From CAZDXJ01 sp050303615 (GTDB lineage: Bacteria > Pseudomonadota > Gammaproteobacteria > Methylococcales > Methylomonadaceae): 64,000 nt of DNA. This document shows, piece by piece, positions 28,189 to 37,608 of this stretch. The stretch is from the NCBI GenBank assembly GCA_050303615.1, contig JBNLCC010000048.1:16202-80201 (forward strand). The letters are read 5' to 3'. The notes below the pieces were generated by a model. That model did not search any database, was not told the DNA's origin, and saw only the letters and a list, made by a program, of their open reading frames with translations. The translations under genes and the position numbers were made by a program. Numbering within the stretch: position 1 is the stretch's first letter; every line of letters begins with the position of its first letter.

Positions 28189-28211
28189 AAAGGCTGCGTA
28201 TGCAGCCTTTT
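28189..28211 (+). terminator. Rho-independent terminator after rpoD-tRNA
   Basis: AAAGGCTGC-GTAT-GCAGCCTTT followed by TTGT, 10 nt after the tRNA. It is a perfect 9-bp stem. It separates rpoD-tRNA from metK. Confidence 0.8.
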
Positions 28212-28250
28212 GTCTAAGTAAGATTAAGTGGTATCAGCCTGGGAAAACTA

Positions 28251-29411
28251 ATGAGTAATAATTATATTTTTACATCGGAATCGGTATCGGAAGGTCACCC
28301 GGATAAAGTGGCGGATCAGCTGTCTGATGCGGTACTTGATGCTTTGTTGGAAAATGATCCTGCTTCACGCGTTGCCTGTGAGACGATGGTAAAAACCGGG
28401 ATGGTGATATTGGCCGGCGAGATTACCACAGATGCGTGGGTTGACGTCGAAGCGCTAGCCAGGTCGGTGATCAAGGACATCGGCTATGATGATCCGGAGG
28501 TCGGTTTTGACTGGCAAAGTTGCGCGGTGATGAACTTGATCGGCAAGCAATCGCCAGATATTGCCATGGGGGTTGATGAATCCGACGAACATGAGCAAGG
28601 GGCCGGTGACCAGGGTTTGATGTTCGGTTATGCCACCAATGAAACTGAAGTATTAATGCCCGCCCCCATTACTTATGCGCACCGCCTGGTGCAAAGGCAA
28701 GCCGAAGTACGGAAAAACAATACGCTGCCATGGCTGCGGCCCGATGCAAAAAGCCAGGTGACGTTCCGCTATCAGAATAATAAGCCGGTTGCTATTGATG
28801 CCGTGGTGCTTTCTACCCAACACACAAAGGATATTGGCAGCAAACAGTTGCATGAAGCGGTGATGGATGAGATTATTTTACCGGTGTTGCCGGCACAATT
28901 GCTGCACAAGGATACCAAATATTTTATTAATCCCACCGGCCAGTTTATTATCGGGGGGCCTGTTGGTGATTGCGGTTTGACAGGGCGCAAAATCATTGTC
29001 GATACCTATGGCGGTATGGCACGCCATGGCGGGGGGGCATTTTCCGGCAAGGATCCTTCCAAGGTGGATCGGTCTGCAGCCTACATGTGCCGCTATGTGG
29101 CGAAAAATATCGTTGCGGCCGGCTTGGCGGAGCGCTGCGAAATTCAAGTGTCCTATGCAATTGGCGTAGCCGAGCCGACATCGATCAGCATTAATACTTT
29201 CGGTACCGGCGTGGTGAGCGAAGACCGTATGGTGCAAATAGTGCGGGAACATTTCGATCTGAGGCCGAAAGGATTGATCACGATGCTGGATTTATTACGG
29301 CCGATCTATCGCAAAACAGCGGCATACGGTCATTTTGGGCGTGTCGAAGAGTCGTTTAGCTGGGAAAAAACCGATAAGATTGAAGCATTGAAAGATGCAG
29401 CAGGCTTGTAA
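28251..29411 (+). CDS. metK: S-adenosylmethionine synthetase
   Basis: 386 aa. Makes SAM from methionine and ATP in the cytosol. Signatures include FTSESVSEGHPDKVADQ near the start, GAGDQGLMFGYA (ATP-binding) and GGGAFSGKDPSKVDRSAAY (phosphate loop). The ribosome binding site is a weak GGGAAAA. ahcY follows after 26 nt, forming a methyl-cycle operon. No SAM or SAH riboswitch fits in the 39 nt between the upstream terminator and the start. Confidence 0.98.
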   Translation: MSNNYIFTSESVSEGHPDKVADQLSDAVLDALLENDPASRVACETMVKTGMVILAGEITTDAWVDVEALARSVIKDIGYDDPEVGFDWQSCAVMNLIGKQSPDIAMGVDESDEHEQGAGDQGLMFGYATNETEVLMPAPITYAHRLVQRQAEVRKNNTLPWLRPDAKSQVTFRYQNNKPVAIDAVVLSTQHTKDIGSKQLHEAVMDEIILPVLPAQLLHKDTKYFINPTGQFIIGGPVGDCGLTGRKIIVDTYGGMARHGGGAFSGKDPSKVDRSAAYMCRYVAKNIVAAGLAERCEIQVSYAIGVAEPTSISINTFGTGVVSEDRMVQIVREHFDLRPKGLITMLDLLRPIYRKTAAYGHFGRVEESFSWEKTDKIEALKDAAGL

Positions 29412-29437
29412 ATCAGTTGATTAAGTAAGGAACCGAA

Positions 29438-30730
29438 ATGAGCAGTCAAGATTTTAAAGTCGCCGATATTACTCTGGCGGAATGGGGCCGTAAGGAAATC
29501 AATATTGCCGAAACGGAAATGCCGGGTCTAATGGCGTTGCGTGAAGAATTCGCCAAGGATCAGCCGTTAAAAGGAGCGAGAATTGCCGGCTGTTTACATA
29601 TGACGATTCAGACGGCAGTGTTGATTGAAACCCTGACCGCCTTGGGCGCTGAGGTGCGCTGGTCATCCTGTAATATTTTCTCCACTCAGGACCATGCCGC
29701 TGCGGCGATGGCTGCTTCCGGTATCCCGGTTTTTGCCTGGAAAGGCGAAACCGATGAGGAATTTTGGTGGTGTATCGACCAGACTATCGAAGGCCCAGAC
29801 GGTTGGCGGCCCAATATGATTCTTGATGACGGCGGCGATTTGACTGTGGTCATGCATGAAAAATACTCTGATTTAATGCCTGGCGTGAAAGGCCTTTCGG
29901 AAGAAACGACAACCGGTGTTTTAAGGCTGTATGAGATGGTCGAAAACGAAATATTGCGCTGTCCGGCATTCAATGTTAATGATTCGGTGACTAAGTCTAA
30001 ATTTGACAATCTTTATGGCTGTCGTGAGTCTTTACTAGATGGCATTAAACGGGCTACCGACGTGATGATCGCCGGTAAAATCGCTGTGGTCTGCGGTTAT
30101 GGCGATGTCGGTAAAGGTTGCGCCCAATCGTTACGCGGACAGGGGGCCACCGTCTGGGTGACGGAAATCGATCCGATTTGTGCTCTGCAGGCTGCAATGG
30201 AAGGTTATCGCGTGGTCACGATGGATGACGCCGCATTAGTCGCAGATATATTCGTCACCGCCACCGGAAACTGTAATGTGATAACACACAGTCATATGCT
30301 GGCCATGAAAAATCAGGCGATTGTATGCAATATCGGCCATTTTGATTCCGAGATAGAAATTGCCGCGTTGCGCCAATATCAATGGGAAAACATTAAGCCG
30401 CAAGTGGATCACGTTATTTTTCCTGACGGTAAACGAATTATTGTGCTGGCGGAAGGTCGTTTGGTTAATTTAGGCTGTGCCACCGGTCATCCGAGTTTTG
30501 TCATGTCTAACTCGTTTTGCAACCAGGTTCTGGCGCAAATTGAGCTATGGAAGAACTCAGCGCAATATGATAATAAAGTCTATGTGCTGCCGAAAAAACT
30601 GGATGAAAAAGTTGCAGCACTGCATTTACGGAAATTGGGTGTAACACTTACCAGGCTGACTGATGTCCAGGCAAAGTATCTCAGTATAGCTGTCGATGGG
30701 CCGTACAAACCGGATCATTATCGCTATTAA
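29438..30730 (+). CDS. ahcY: Adenosylhomocysteinase
   Basis: 430 aa. Hydrolyses S-adenosylhomocysteine to adenosine and homocysteine with bound NAD, removing product inhibition of methyltransferases. The NAD-binding motif VCGYGDVGKGCAQSL and the C-terminal KLDEKVAALHL...YKPDHYRY tail are diagnostic. AAGGAA precedes the ATG. Use of AhcY rather than the Pfs/LuxS route is common in methylotrophs and pseudomonads. Confidence 0.98.
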   Translation: MSSQDFKVADITLAEWGRKEINIAETEMPGLMALREEFAKDQPLKGARIAGCLHMTIQTAVLIETLTALGAEVRWSSCNIFSTQDHAAAAMAASGIPVFAWKGETDEEFWWCIDQTIEGPDGWRPNMILDDGGDLTVVMHEKYSDLMPGVKGLSEETTTGVLRLYEMVENEILRCPAFNVNDSVTKSKFDNLYGCRESLLDGIKRATDVMIAGKIAVVCGYGDVGKGCAQSLRGQGATVWVTEIDPICALQAAMEGYRVVTMDDAALVADIFVTATGNCNVITHSHMLAMKNQAIVCNIGHFDSEIEIAALRQYQWENIKPQVDHVIFPDGKRIIVLAEGRLVNLGCATGHPSFVMSNSFCNQVLAQIELWKNSAQYDNKVYVLPKKLDEKVAALHLRKLGVTLTRLTDVQAKYLSIAVDGPYKPDHYRY

Positions 30731-30755
30731 ACGGCGGCTCTTGTGTAACCTTAGT

Positions 30756-30782
30756 GAAAGGCTGATAAAAATCAGCCTTTTC
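30756..30782 (+). terminator. Terminator-like hairpin between ahcY and metF
   Basis: GAAAGGCTGA-TAAAAA-TCAGCCTTTTC, an 8-9 bp stem running into TTTTC. It ends the metK-ahcY transcript, at least in part, before metF. Confidence 0.7.
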
Positions 30783-30803
30783 ATATTTTAGCCTGTTAAA
30801 TAA

Positions 30804-31649
30804 ATGTACACCCAAAAAAAGTACGATCAGCTATTCAGTTTTGAATTTTTTCCGGCAAAAACTGCACAAGGCGCCGCAAATTTGCAGCTTGTGCAAAAAA
30901 AATTAGCGGAATTAAATCCGTATTTTTTTTCAGTCACTTTCGGAGCCGGCGGTACGACACGCGAAAGAACTTACGAGACTGTAATGCAAATAGCGCAATC
31001 CGGGGTTTCTGCAGCACCGCATTTATCCTGTGTGGCTTCAACCAAACACGATATCAAAAATATCTTAAACCGCTATAAGGAAAACGGTATTTCTAAAATC
31101 GTTGCATTACGGGGTGATCTTCCTTCAGGAACTCTATCCCTGGGGGAGTTTCGCTATGCAAATGAATTGGTGGAATTTATTAGAAAGGAAACAGGGGATT
31201 TTTTTCAGATAGACGTTGCCGCCTATCCGGAGGTGCACCCCCAGGCGCACAACAGTACTGAAGATATCATTAATTTTAAACGCAAAGTGGATGCCGGGGC
31301 CGATGCGGCGATAACGCAATATTTTTACAACGCCGAAGCCTATTTTTATTTTGTGGACGCATGTGAAAAACGCGGCATTGATATTCCAATAGTGCCCGGT
31401 ATTATGCCGATAACGAGTTATACGCAACTATTCCGTTTTTCCGAAATGTGCGGTGCCGATATACCTCGCTGGCTGAAAAAACGCTTAGAGTCGTACGGCG
31501 ATGATAGCGCTTCAATACAGGCATTTGGTTTGGATGTGGTCTCCAATCTATGTCAGCGGTTACTGGACGGTGGTGCTCCTGGGTTGCATTTCTATACCAT
31601 GAACAAGGCTGAACCGACTTTGACAATATGGCAAAATCTTAACTTTTAG
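30804..31649 (+). CDS. metF: 5,10-methylenetetrahydrofolate reductase
   Basis: 281 aa flavoprotein reducing methylene-THF to methyl-THF, the methyl donor for homocysteine remethylation. FSFEFFPAKTAQGAANL (start), FFSVTFGAGGTTRERT and the flavin-site segment PHLSCVASTKHDI are diagnostic, and GIMPIT is conserved near residue 200. Together with metK and ahcY it covers three of the four methyl-cycle steps; the methionine synthase gene is not in the window. Confidence 0.97.
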   Translation: MYTQKKYDQLFSFEFFPAKTAQGAANLQLVQKKLAELNPYFFSVTFGAGGTTRERTYETVMQIAQSGVSAAPHLSCVASTKHDIKNILNRYKENGISKIVALRGDLPSGTLSLGEFRYANELVEFIRKETGDFFQIDVAAYPEVHPQAHNSTEDIINFKRKVDAGADAAITQYFYNAEAYFYFVDACEKRGIDIPIVPGIMPITSYTQLFRFSEMCGADIPRWLKKRLESYGDDSASIQAFGLDVVSNLCQRLLDGGAPGLHFYTMNKAEPTLTIWQNLNF

Positions 31650-31693
31650 TGGTCGATGTATTTTCCTGAAGTGAGAAGGCGAAACTAATGAGG

Positions 31694-31717
31694 AGGAGCA
31701 TAAGGCTCCTTTTTTTA
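31694..31717 (+). terminator. Rho-independent terminator after metF
   Basis: AGGAGC-ATAAG-GCTCCT followed by six further T residues. It lies 45 nt after the metF stop and only 23 nt before the bioA ATG, so bioA either has a promoter overlapping this hairpin or depends on read-through. Confidence 0.75.
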
Positions 31718-31739
31718 TCCGTTGTGGCTGCATTATATT

Positions 31740-33089
31740 ATGAACAATGAAACAATTGCGGAACGTGATATTTCCGTTTTATGGCATCCATGTACGCAGA
31801 TGAAGGATCACGAGACTTTGCCTATTATCCCGATAAAAAAAGGCAAGGGTGTCTGGCTGGAGGATTTTGACGGAAAATATTATCTGGATGCCATCAGTTC
31901 CTGGTGGGTTAACTTGTTCGGGCATGCCAACCCAAAAATCAATCAGGCGATAAAGAATCAACTTGACACGCTGGAACATGTCATTCTTGCTGGCTTCAGT
32001 CATGAAGCGGCCGTCAGATTGGCAGAAAAACTGGTACAAGCCACACCGCAGGGTTTGACCCGTTGCTTTTATGCCGATAACGGTTCGTCGGCAGTCGAAG
32101 TCGCGTTGAAAATGAGTTTCCACTATTGGCGAAATATCGGGCAACGCGGAAAAACCAAATTTATTACCTTGGAGAACAGTTACCATGGGGAAACCCTGGG
32201 AGCATTGGCAGTCGGTAATGTCGCTTTGTATAAAGATACTTACGACCCATTGCTGATGGAGGTGTTGACTGTTCCGGGGCCGGATTGCTTCAACAGGGAG
32301 CAAGGTGAGTCCTGGAAAGATTATTCGACAAGGCAATTCGAGGTGATGCGCAATGCGCTGCAACAGCATGCCGAATCGGTTTGCGCGGTTATTGTTGAGC
32401 CGCTGGTGCAGTGTGCCGGAAATATGCGCATGTATGATCCGGTTTATCTAAAATTGCTGCGCGAGGCTTGTGACCAATACGGGGTGCATTTGATTGCCGA
32501 CGAAATTGCTGTCGGTTTTGGCCGCACCGGGACCATGTTTGCTTGTGAGCAAGCCAAGATCAGTCCGGATCTTATGTGTCTTGCAAAAGGGCTAACCGGC
32601 GGTTACTTGCCGCTATCGGCGGTCATGACGACGGATTCCATCTATGCGGCGTTTTACGATGATTATCAAAAATTAACGGCGTTTCTGCATTCCCACAGCT
32701 ATACCGGTAACGCGCTTGCCTGTCGGGCAGGGTTGGCAACCTTGGAAATTTTTCGGCAACAACAGGTACTTACCAAAAACCAAAAGCTGGCTCAATTAAT
32801 GTATCAGGCAACAAGAAAATTTGCCGAGCATCCGCATGTAGCGGAGGTCCGTCAAACCGGCATGATTGTGGCGATTGAAATGGTTAAGAACAAGCAAAGC
32901 CGGGAACCTTTTCCCTGGCAGGAGCGCCGCGGTTTAACGGTTTATCGGTATGCCTTGTCAAAAAGCGTATTGCTCCGTCCGCTGGGCAACGTTATTTATT
33001 TCATGCCGCCTTATGTGATCAACGAGGATGAGATAAAGCTGATCGCTGATGTTGCCTGGCAGGCGTTGCAACTTGCAACTGCCGATTAA
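31740..33089 (+). CDS. bioA: Adenosylmethionine-8-amino-7-oxononanoate aminotransferase
   Basis: 449 aa from the ATG at 31740; an in-frame TTG six codons upstream overlaps the terminator and is less likely. PLP enzyme of biotin synthesis that converts KAPA to DAPA with SAM as amino donor. HPCTQM near the start, SSWWVNLFGHANPKIN, the PLP-binding DEIAVGFGRTG and the Schiff-base lysine in LAKGLTGGYLPLS are present. No other biotin gene is nearby. rsmE starts 1 nt after its stop. Confidence 0.96.
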   Translation: MNNETIAERDISVLWHPCTQMKDHETLPIIPIKKGKGVWLEDFDGKYYLDAISSWWVNLFGHANPKINQAIKNQLDTLEHVILAGFSHEAAVRLAEKLVQATPQGLTRCFYADNGSSAVEVALKMSFHYWRNIGQRGKTKFITLENSYHGETLGALAVGNVALYKDTYDPLLMEVLTVPGPDCFNREQGESWKDYSTRQFEVMRNALQQHAESVCAVIVEPLVQCAGNMRMYDPVYLKLLREACDQYGVHLIADEIAVGFGRTGTMFACEQAKISPDLMCLAKGLTGGYLPLSAVMTTDSIYAAFYDDYQKLTAFLHSHSYTGNALACRAGLATLEIFRQQQVLTKNQKLAQLMYQATRKFAEHPHVAEVRQTGMIVAIEMVKNKQSREPFPWQERRGLTVYRYALSKSVLLRPLGNVIYFMPPYVINEDEIKLIADVAWQALQLATAD

Positions 33090-33090
33090 G

Positions 33091-33828
33091 ATGCGCGTTT
33101 CCAGGTTATATCTGCCGGTTCCGATACACGCTGGCGAGTCAATCGAGTTGAATGAAGAGAGTGCGCATTATGTACGCAACGTAGTGCGTTTAAAAAAATC
33201 TTCCGCGCTGATTGTGTTTAACGGTGAAGGCGGGGAATGGTCAGCGAAAGTGGTTGAAATGCATCGTAAACGCATCGTTATCGGGATAGGGCAATGGTGT
33301 GAGCGTGATGTGGAGTCCTTGTTAACGGTTCATCTGGGTTTGGCCGTATCGCGTTCCGAAAGAATGGATTGGGCGGTACAGAAAGCGGTGGAATTGGGGG
33401 TCAGCAATTTTTTCCCGTTGTTGACCGAACGTTGCGTGGTGCAGTTAAAAGGAGAGCAGAGGCAGCAAAAACTTAGGCATTGGCGGCGTATTGTGCAAAA
33501 TGCAGCGGAACAATGCGGTAGAACGCTGTTGCCTGAATTGGCTGAGCCGTGTGCACTTGCTGATTGGCTCGGAATACAGAAGGGACTAAAAGTTTTTCTG
33601 GATCCGTATGCACAATTATCCCTGGCCCAATTACGGCCTGACCGGCAAGAGGTGACATTATTATCCGGCCCGGAGGGTGGTTTTACCGAGGACGAAAGGC
33701 GTATGGCGGAACAGGCCGGTTTTATTCCGGTCAGGCTCGGCAAACGAATTCTAAGAACAGAAACCGCTTCGCTCGCAGCGTTAGCCGCAGTCCAGCTGCT
33801 ATGGGGCGATATGGGCGAGGGAGGTTAA
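33091..33828 (+). CDS. rsmE: 16S rRNA (uracil(1498)-N(3))-methyltransferase
   Basis: 245 aa from MRVSRLYLP at 33091; an in-frame ATG at 33049 lies within bioA and would add residues not typical of the family. SPOUT-class SAM-dependent methyltransferase. It has an N-terminal PUA-like domain and the C-terminal knot with LLSGPEGGFTEDERRMAEQAGF and LGKRILRTETASLAAL. It is tightly packed behind bioA and follows the SAM-supply genes. Confidence 0.95.
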   Translation: MRVSRLYLPVPIHAGESIELNEESAHYVRNVVRLKKSSALIVFNGEGGEWSAKVVEMHRKRIVIGIGQWCERDVESLLTVHLGLAVSRSERMDWAVQKAVELGVSNFFPLLTERCVVQLKGEQRQQKLRHWRRIVQNAAEQCGRTLLPELAEPCALADWLGIQKGLKVFLDPYAQLSLAQLRPDRQEVTLLSGPEGGFTEDERRMAEQAGFIPVRLGKRILRTETASLAALAAVQLLWGDMGEGG

Positions 33829-33853
33829 CATCGTCGGGAAAATATTTTTTTGT

Positions 33854-34723
33854 TTGGCCCCGTTGGTTGTCTTATTGTTTTGCATTGCCTTGGCGTGCCT
33901 TATAGGATTTAGCCTGTTGATGGTTCTGGGGGATGTATTGTCAATAGAAAGGATCGTGAATAAAGGCACGCAGCTGTTTTTGGTGTTAAGCATTTTTCCG
34001 CTGATGTCTTTGCTAAAGCTGCATTGCGAAGATATCGGCTTTACCGGTAAAAGCGTTTTTCTTCGCCAGCTAGGGCAAGGAATCGTGGTCGGCATTGCTG
34101 TTTTGGCACCGGTCATTTTATTGCTTAATTATCTGCATATCCGGGAACTTGATCATAGTAAAATCTGGACGGCAACGACGCTGTTGATGACCTTAGCCGG
34201 TTCACTGGCAGCCGCCTTGATTATTTCCTTGATTGAAGAGCCGTTGTTCCGCGGACTGCTGTTAACTGCAATGTATAGGAGACTGGGGTTGGTAGCCGGA
34301 ATAATCATTAGTTCCTGTTATTATGCCGGACTGCACTTTTTGAAAACGGACCTGGACGTGCCTTATGCGGATTTGCAATGGTTTAGTGCTTTTGAACTGG
34401 TGTTCGACGCCTTTGGCAATCTGTTCAAGATGCAAAATTTACCGTCATTTCCGGCATTGTTCATGGTCGGTGTATTTCTCTGTGTGGCCAGATTGAAAGC
34501 CGGTTTAGGGTTGGGATTTTGTATCGGTTGCCATACCGGTTGGGTATTTTTAATTAAGCTTACCAAATCGATGACAATGGTCAACGTGAATGCGGGTTAC
34601 TTTTTTCTGGTCAGTCATTATGACGGCGTCATTGGCCCTTTGGTGACGCTATGGCTTATCTTGGCAGTTGCCGGCTATCTGTGGTATGCCAGGATTGCGG
34701 AAAATAAAGCATTTGAAACATAA
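33854..34723 (+). CDS. CPBP family intramembrane glutamic endopeptidase
   Basis: 289 aa polytopic membrane protein with CPBP motifs EEPLFRGLL (about residues 130-138) and CYYAGLHFL (about 155-163). The chosen start is TTG at 33854, since no ATG or GTG occurs upstream in frame after the rsmE stop; the first in-frame ATG is 22 codons further in and would cut into the first helix. GGGAAA lies at 33836, rather far away, so the start is uncertain. Substrate unknown. Convergent with yajQ. Confidence 0.8.
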   Translation: MAPLVVLLFCIALACLIGFSLLMVLGDVLSIERIVNKGTQLFLVLSIFPLMSLLKLHCEDIGFTGKSVFLRQLGQGIVVGIAVLAPVILLLNYLHIRELDHSKIWTATTLLMTLAGSLAAALIISLIEEPLFRGLLLTAMYRRLGLVAGIIISSCYYAGLHFLKTDLDVPYADLQWFSAFELVFDAFGNLFKMQNLPSFPALFMVGVFLCVARLKAGLGLGFCIGCHTGWVFLIKLTKSMTMVNVNAGYFFLVSHYDGVIGPLVTLWLILAVAGYLWYARIAENKAFET

Positions 34724-34797
34724 AATCCGCCGGTGTTGTTCGATATCATACAAAAATAGTCAATGATAGATCGGTTAAACCGCCGTTTATATAGCGG

Positions 34798-35280
34798 TTA
34801 ATCCCTAAAGTTGTTAAATTGCAGCGGCATATCCAGCTTTTCTTCTTTAAGCATTTGGATTACCTGTTGCAAATCATCTCTTTTTTTTCCGGTGACTCTG
34901 ACCTTCTCGCCTTGAATCGCGGCCTGTACTTTCATTTTCTTGTCCTTGATCAGTTTGACGATTTTTTTTGCTAAAAGCGTATCCAGCCCTTGTTTGAGAA
35001 CGATATTTTGTTGCGCCGATTTACCGCTGCTTTGCGGGGCGGAAATATCCATGCAGGCAATATCCACGCCGCGTTTGGTCAATTTATTCTGCAAAATGTC
35101 CAGCATTTGGTTCAATTGGAATTCGGTTTCGGCTTTTAAGGTAATAGCCTCATTATTTTGTTCAAAGATCGCATTGCTCCCTTTAAAGTCAAAACGCGTG
35201 CTTACCTCCCGGTTGGCCTGATCTACCGCATTGCTGGCTTCATGCATATCAAATTCGGAGACAATATCGAAAGAAGGCAT
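34798..35280 (-). CDS. yajQ: YajQ family nucleotide-binding protein
   Basis: 160 aa from MPSFDIVSEFDMHEASNAVDQ; the eleven upstream codons in frame are not family-like. YajQ (UPF0234) proteins bind nucleotides, and some members bind cyclic di-GMP and act as transcriptional co-regulators. STRFDFKG and KGLDTLLAKKIVKLIKDKKMKVQAAIQ-type segments are visible. A 6-bp hairpin AACCGC/GCGGTT (34778-34799) abuts its stop codon, between convergent genes. Confidence 0.93.
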   Translation of the reverse strand: MPSFDIVSEFDMHEASNAVDQANREVSTRFDFKGSNAIFEQNNEAITLKAETEFQLNQMLDILQNKLTKRGVDIACMDISAPQSSGKSAQQNIVLKQGLDTLLAKKIVKLIKDKKMKVQAAIQGEKVRVTGKKRDDLQQVIQMLKEEKLDMPLQFNNFRD

Positions 35281-35467
35281 TTCATCAACTCCTGTTGTAG
35301 GGAAAAACGTCATTGTAACCTGAAAAATAACGTTACCGGCATAGTTTATGACCGACTATAATTCCGCCTAACGGATTTTAAGGCTGTTCGATGGCAAACT
35401 CCCTTTAAATACTAAAGATGACGTGAGCGGGGTGATTTAATCGCGCAATGTGTCGCGGCAGGCAAAG

Positions 35468-36709
35468 TCAATGATGACTGCGTCCGGAAAAGTCTGCTTT
35501 GCATTGGCGTATCGCGGCGATGCGTAATTCGCGAATAGCGAGCCCGATTTTTGCGCCGGTCATGTTTTTTTCAATTATCCGAGAAATGTCAATGGAATTA
35601 CAGGCATGTTGAGCCGCAAGCAGATATTCCGCCTGGGGATAAGGTTTTGTTTCAAAACCGCTACGTCCCTTTGCATCGGCCTCACAGGCTAACAGAAAAT
35701 CATCTAAGCCGGTATCGCTTTTGTATGCGCCCAGTTCATTGAACATATCCGCTATTGTGGAAGGTTGCAGCAGCATGGCCCGGTGGCAATGGGTGTGATG
35801 GCGCATAACCTGGGTAGCCAGTTTTTTAAAAAGATTGGGGACTCTTAATCGAAGGCAAAATTCATTCAATATCGGCAGGCCGGCAGTTTCATGGCTATGA
35901 TGGCTGGGCCACTTGTGCGGCGGCGTTACCCCTTTACCCAGATCGTGCACTAATGCCGCGAATCTGACAGTGGGCTTATCGGATAATCGTGTTGCCTGTT
36001 CAAGACTCAACAAGCTATGCCTGCCGGTGTCAATTTCAGGATGGTATTGTGCCGGCTGTGGTACACCGAACAGCCGGTTGAGCTCCGGGAAGATGCGTTG
36101 CATGGCGCCGCATTTGCGCAATGTCCGGAAATAGGCGGCAGGGGATGTTTCGGATAGCGCTTTAGCTGTTTCCGACCACACCCGCTCCGGCACCAAATAA
36201 TCCACTTCGCCGTTTATTACCATTTGTGCCATTAATTTTTCGGTTTCCGGGGCAATGCTGAATCCCAAATGTGCATAACGCGCGGCAAATCGAGCTACGC
36301 GCAGTAAACGAACCGGATCTTCGCAAAATGCGGGTGAGATATGCCGCAGTATTTTGGCGTTGATGTCCTGTTGTCCGCCGTAAGGATCGATCAGCCGGCC
36401 ATCGGCCGAAATTGCGATGGCGTTGATGGTTAAATCCCGGCGTTGCAGGTCTTCAACCAACGTAACGCCGGGATCAGCATGTACGGTAAACCCCTTATAG
36501 CCGGGTGCTGTTTTTTTTTCGGTGCGGGCCAAAGCATACTCATCGTGGGTTTCGGGGTGTAAAAAAACTGGAAAGTCTTTGCCGACCGCTTTAAAACCTT
36601 GTTCCAGCATTCGTTCCGGTGTCGCGCCGACTACCACCCAATCTTTTTCTTTTACCGGGCGATTGAGCAATTTGTCACGTACCGCTCCCCCGACCAAATA
36701 GATTTCCAT
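35468..36709 (-). CDS. cca: Multifunctional CCA tRNA nucleotidyltransferase
   Basis: 413 aa from MEIYLVGGAVRD, the start that matches the family; an ATG four codons upstream is possible. Adds or repairs the 3' CCA of tRNAs. The nucleotidyltransferase head has GGAVRDKLL and RRDLTINAIA, followed by the tRNA-binding domain EDPVRLLRVARFAARY. A C-terminal HD domain (LVHDLGKG) carries the phosphohydrolase activities of the gammaproteobacterial form. Confidence 0.96.
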   Translation of the reverse strand: MEIYLVGGAVRDKLLNRPVKEKDWVVVGATPERMLEQGFKAVGKDFPVFLHPETHDEYALARTEKKTAPGYKGFTVHADPGVTLVEDLQRRDLTINAIAISADGRLIDPYGGQQDINAKILRHISPAFCEDPVRLLRVARFAARYAHLGFSIAPETEKLMAQMVINGEVDYLVPERVWSETAKALSETSPAAYFRTLRKCGAMQRIFPELNRLFGVPQPAQYHPEIDTGRHSLLSLEQATRLSDKPTVRFAALVHDLGKGVTPPHKWPSHHSHETAGLPILNEFCLRLRVPNLFKKLATQVMRHHTHCHRAMLLQPSTIADMFNELGAYKSDTGLDDFLLACEADAKGRSGFETKPYPQAEYLLAAQHACNSIDISRIIEKNMTGAKIGLAIRELRIAAIRQCKADFSGRSHH

Positions 36710-36819
36710 AGCAACTTGCAAGATACATTGGTAATGTTGTTAACATGGTAACCTAAGTTGATAAACTTTCATAAAAATTAGCTGATTGAGTCGTACCTTC
36801 GTATTGTTCGGGAAACATT

Positions 36820-37608
36820 GTGATTGAGTCCTTTATTTACTGTCTATCATTCGGTGGGGTTGCGGGTTTGTTGGCCGGCCTGTTTGGAATAGGAGGGGGG
36901 GTGGTATTGGTGCCCTTTTTTGTTTGGTTATTTTCGTTGCAGGGATTTGATCACGCCGTGCTCATGGTAATTGGTGTAGCCACCTCATTGGCGACAATCA
37001 TTCTCACCTCAATTTCTTCAGTTGTTGCCCATCAACGGCTGGGAACGATTCGATGGGACAGGGTGATTCGTTTGGCTCCCGGAATTTTTGGCGGAAGCGT
37101 TGCCGGTGCGATGATTGCCGATTACCTTTCATCAGATATTTTGCGATTTGTGTTTGTTTGTTTTCTTATATATGTCGGTGTGCAAATGGCGGTTGGATTT
37201 ACAGAGCAAACCGCCGAACGGAAAATGTCCGGAATTGTTTGCGGAATTGCCGGTCTTGCAATTGGCGTTTTTTCCGCCTTTTTGGGGATAGGTGGCGGCT
37301 CGCTGACGGTGCCGCTAATGGCTTACTACGGCCTGCCAATGCGGAATGCCGTTGCCGTTTCCAGTGCATGCGGCGTTCCTATCGCTGTTTCCGGAACGGT
37401 CAGTTACATCCTGTTGGGATGGGACAAAACCAATTTACAGGATGGATTTTTGGGATATATTTATTTGCCCGCATTTTTGGGAATAATCATCACTAGCATC
37501 GCGTTCGCTCCGTTAGGCGCAAAACTGGCTTATCATCTGCCGACACGACGATTAAAGCGTTTGTTTTCCATTCTGGTGTTCGTTGTTGCAATAAGACTAC
37601 TCTGGTAA
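36820..37608 (+). CDS. TauE/SafE family membrane permease
   Basis: 262 aa, about eight transmembrane helices in two repeats. Each repeat begins with a glycine-rich signature: GLFGIGGGVVLVPF (about residues 21-34) and AFLGIGGGSLTVPLM (about 155-169). The family exports sulfite or organosulfonates, but the substrate is not predictable here. Start GTG at 36820 with GGGAAA upstream. The gene is intact and lies just left of the transposon island. Confidence 0.88.
   Translation: MIESFIYCLSFGGVAGLLAGLFGIGGGVVLVPFFVWLFSLQGFDHAVLMVIGVATSLATIILTSISSVVAHQRLGTIRWDRVIRLAPGIFGGSVAGAMIADYLSSDILRFVFVCFLIYVGVQMAVGFTEQTAERKMSGIVCGIAGLAIGVFSAFLGIGGGSLTVPLMAYYGLPMRNAVAVSSACGVPIAVSGTVSYILLGWDKTNLQDGFLGYIYLPAFLGIIITSIAFAPLGAKLAYHLPTRRLKRLFSILVFVVAIRLLW

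Noticed and set aside
28212..28250. SAM or SAH riboswitch upstream of metK-ahcY
   Set aside because: Only 39 nt lie between the tRNA terminator and the metK start, too short for a known class, and no conserved core is seen.
31779..32369. 196-codon leftward frame inside bioA
   Set aside because: It lies wholly antisense to bioA, whose PLP motifs are intact.
684..34723. The two CPBP proteases as a toxin-immunity or bacteriocin cluster
   Set aside because: They are 33 kb apart, unlike in sequence, and neither has a bacteriocin-like small gene beside it.
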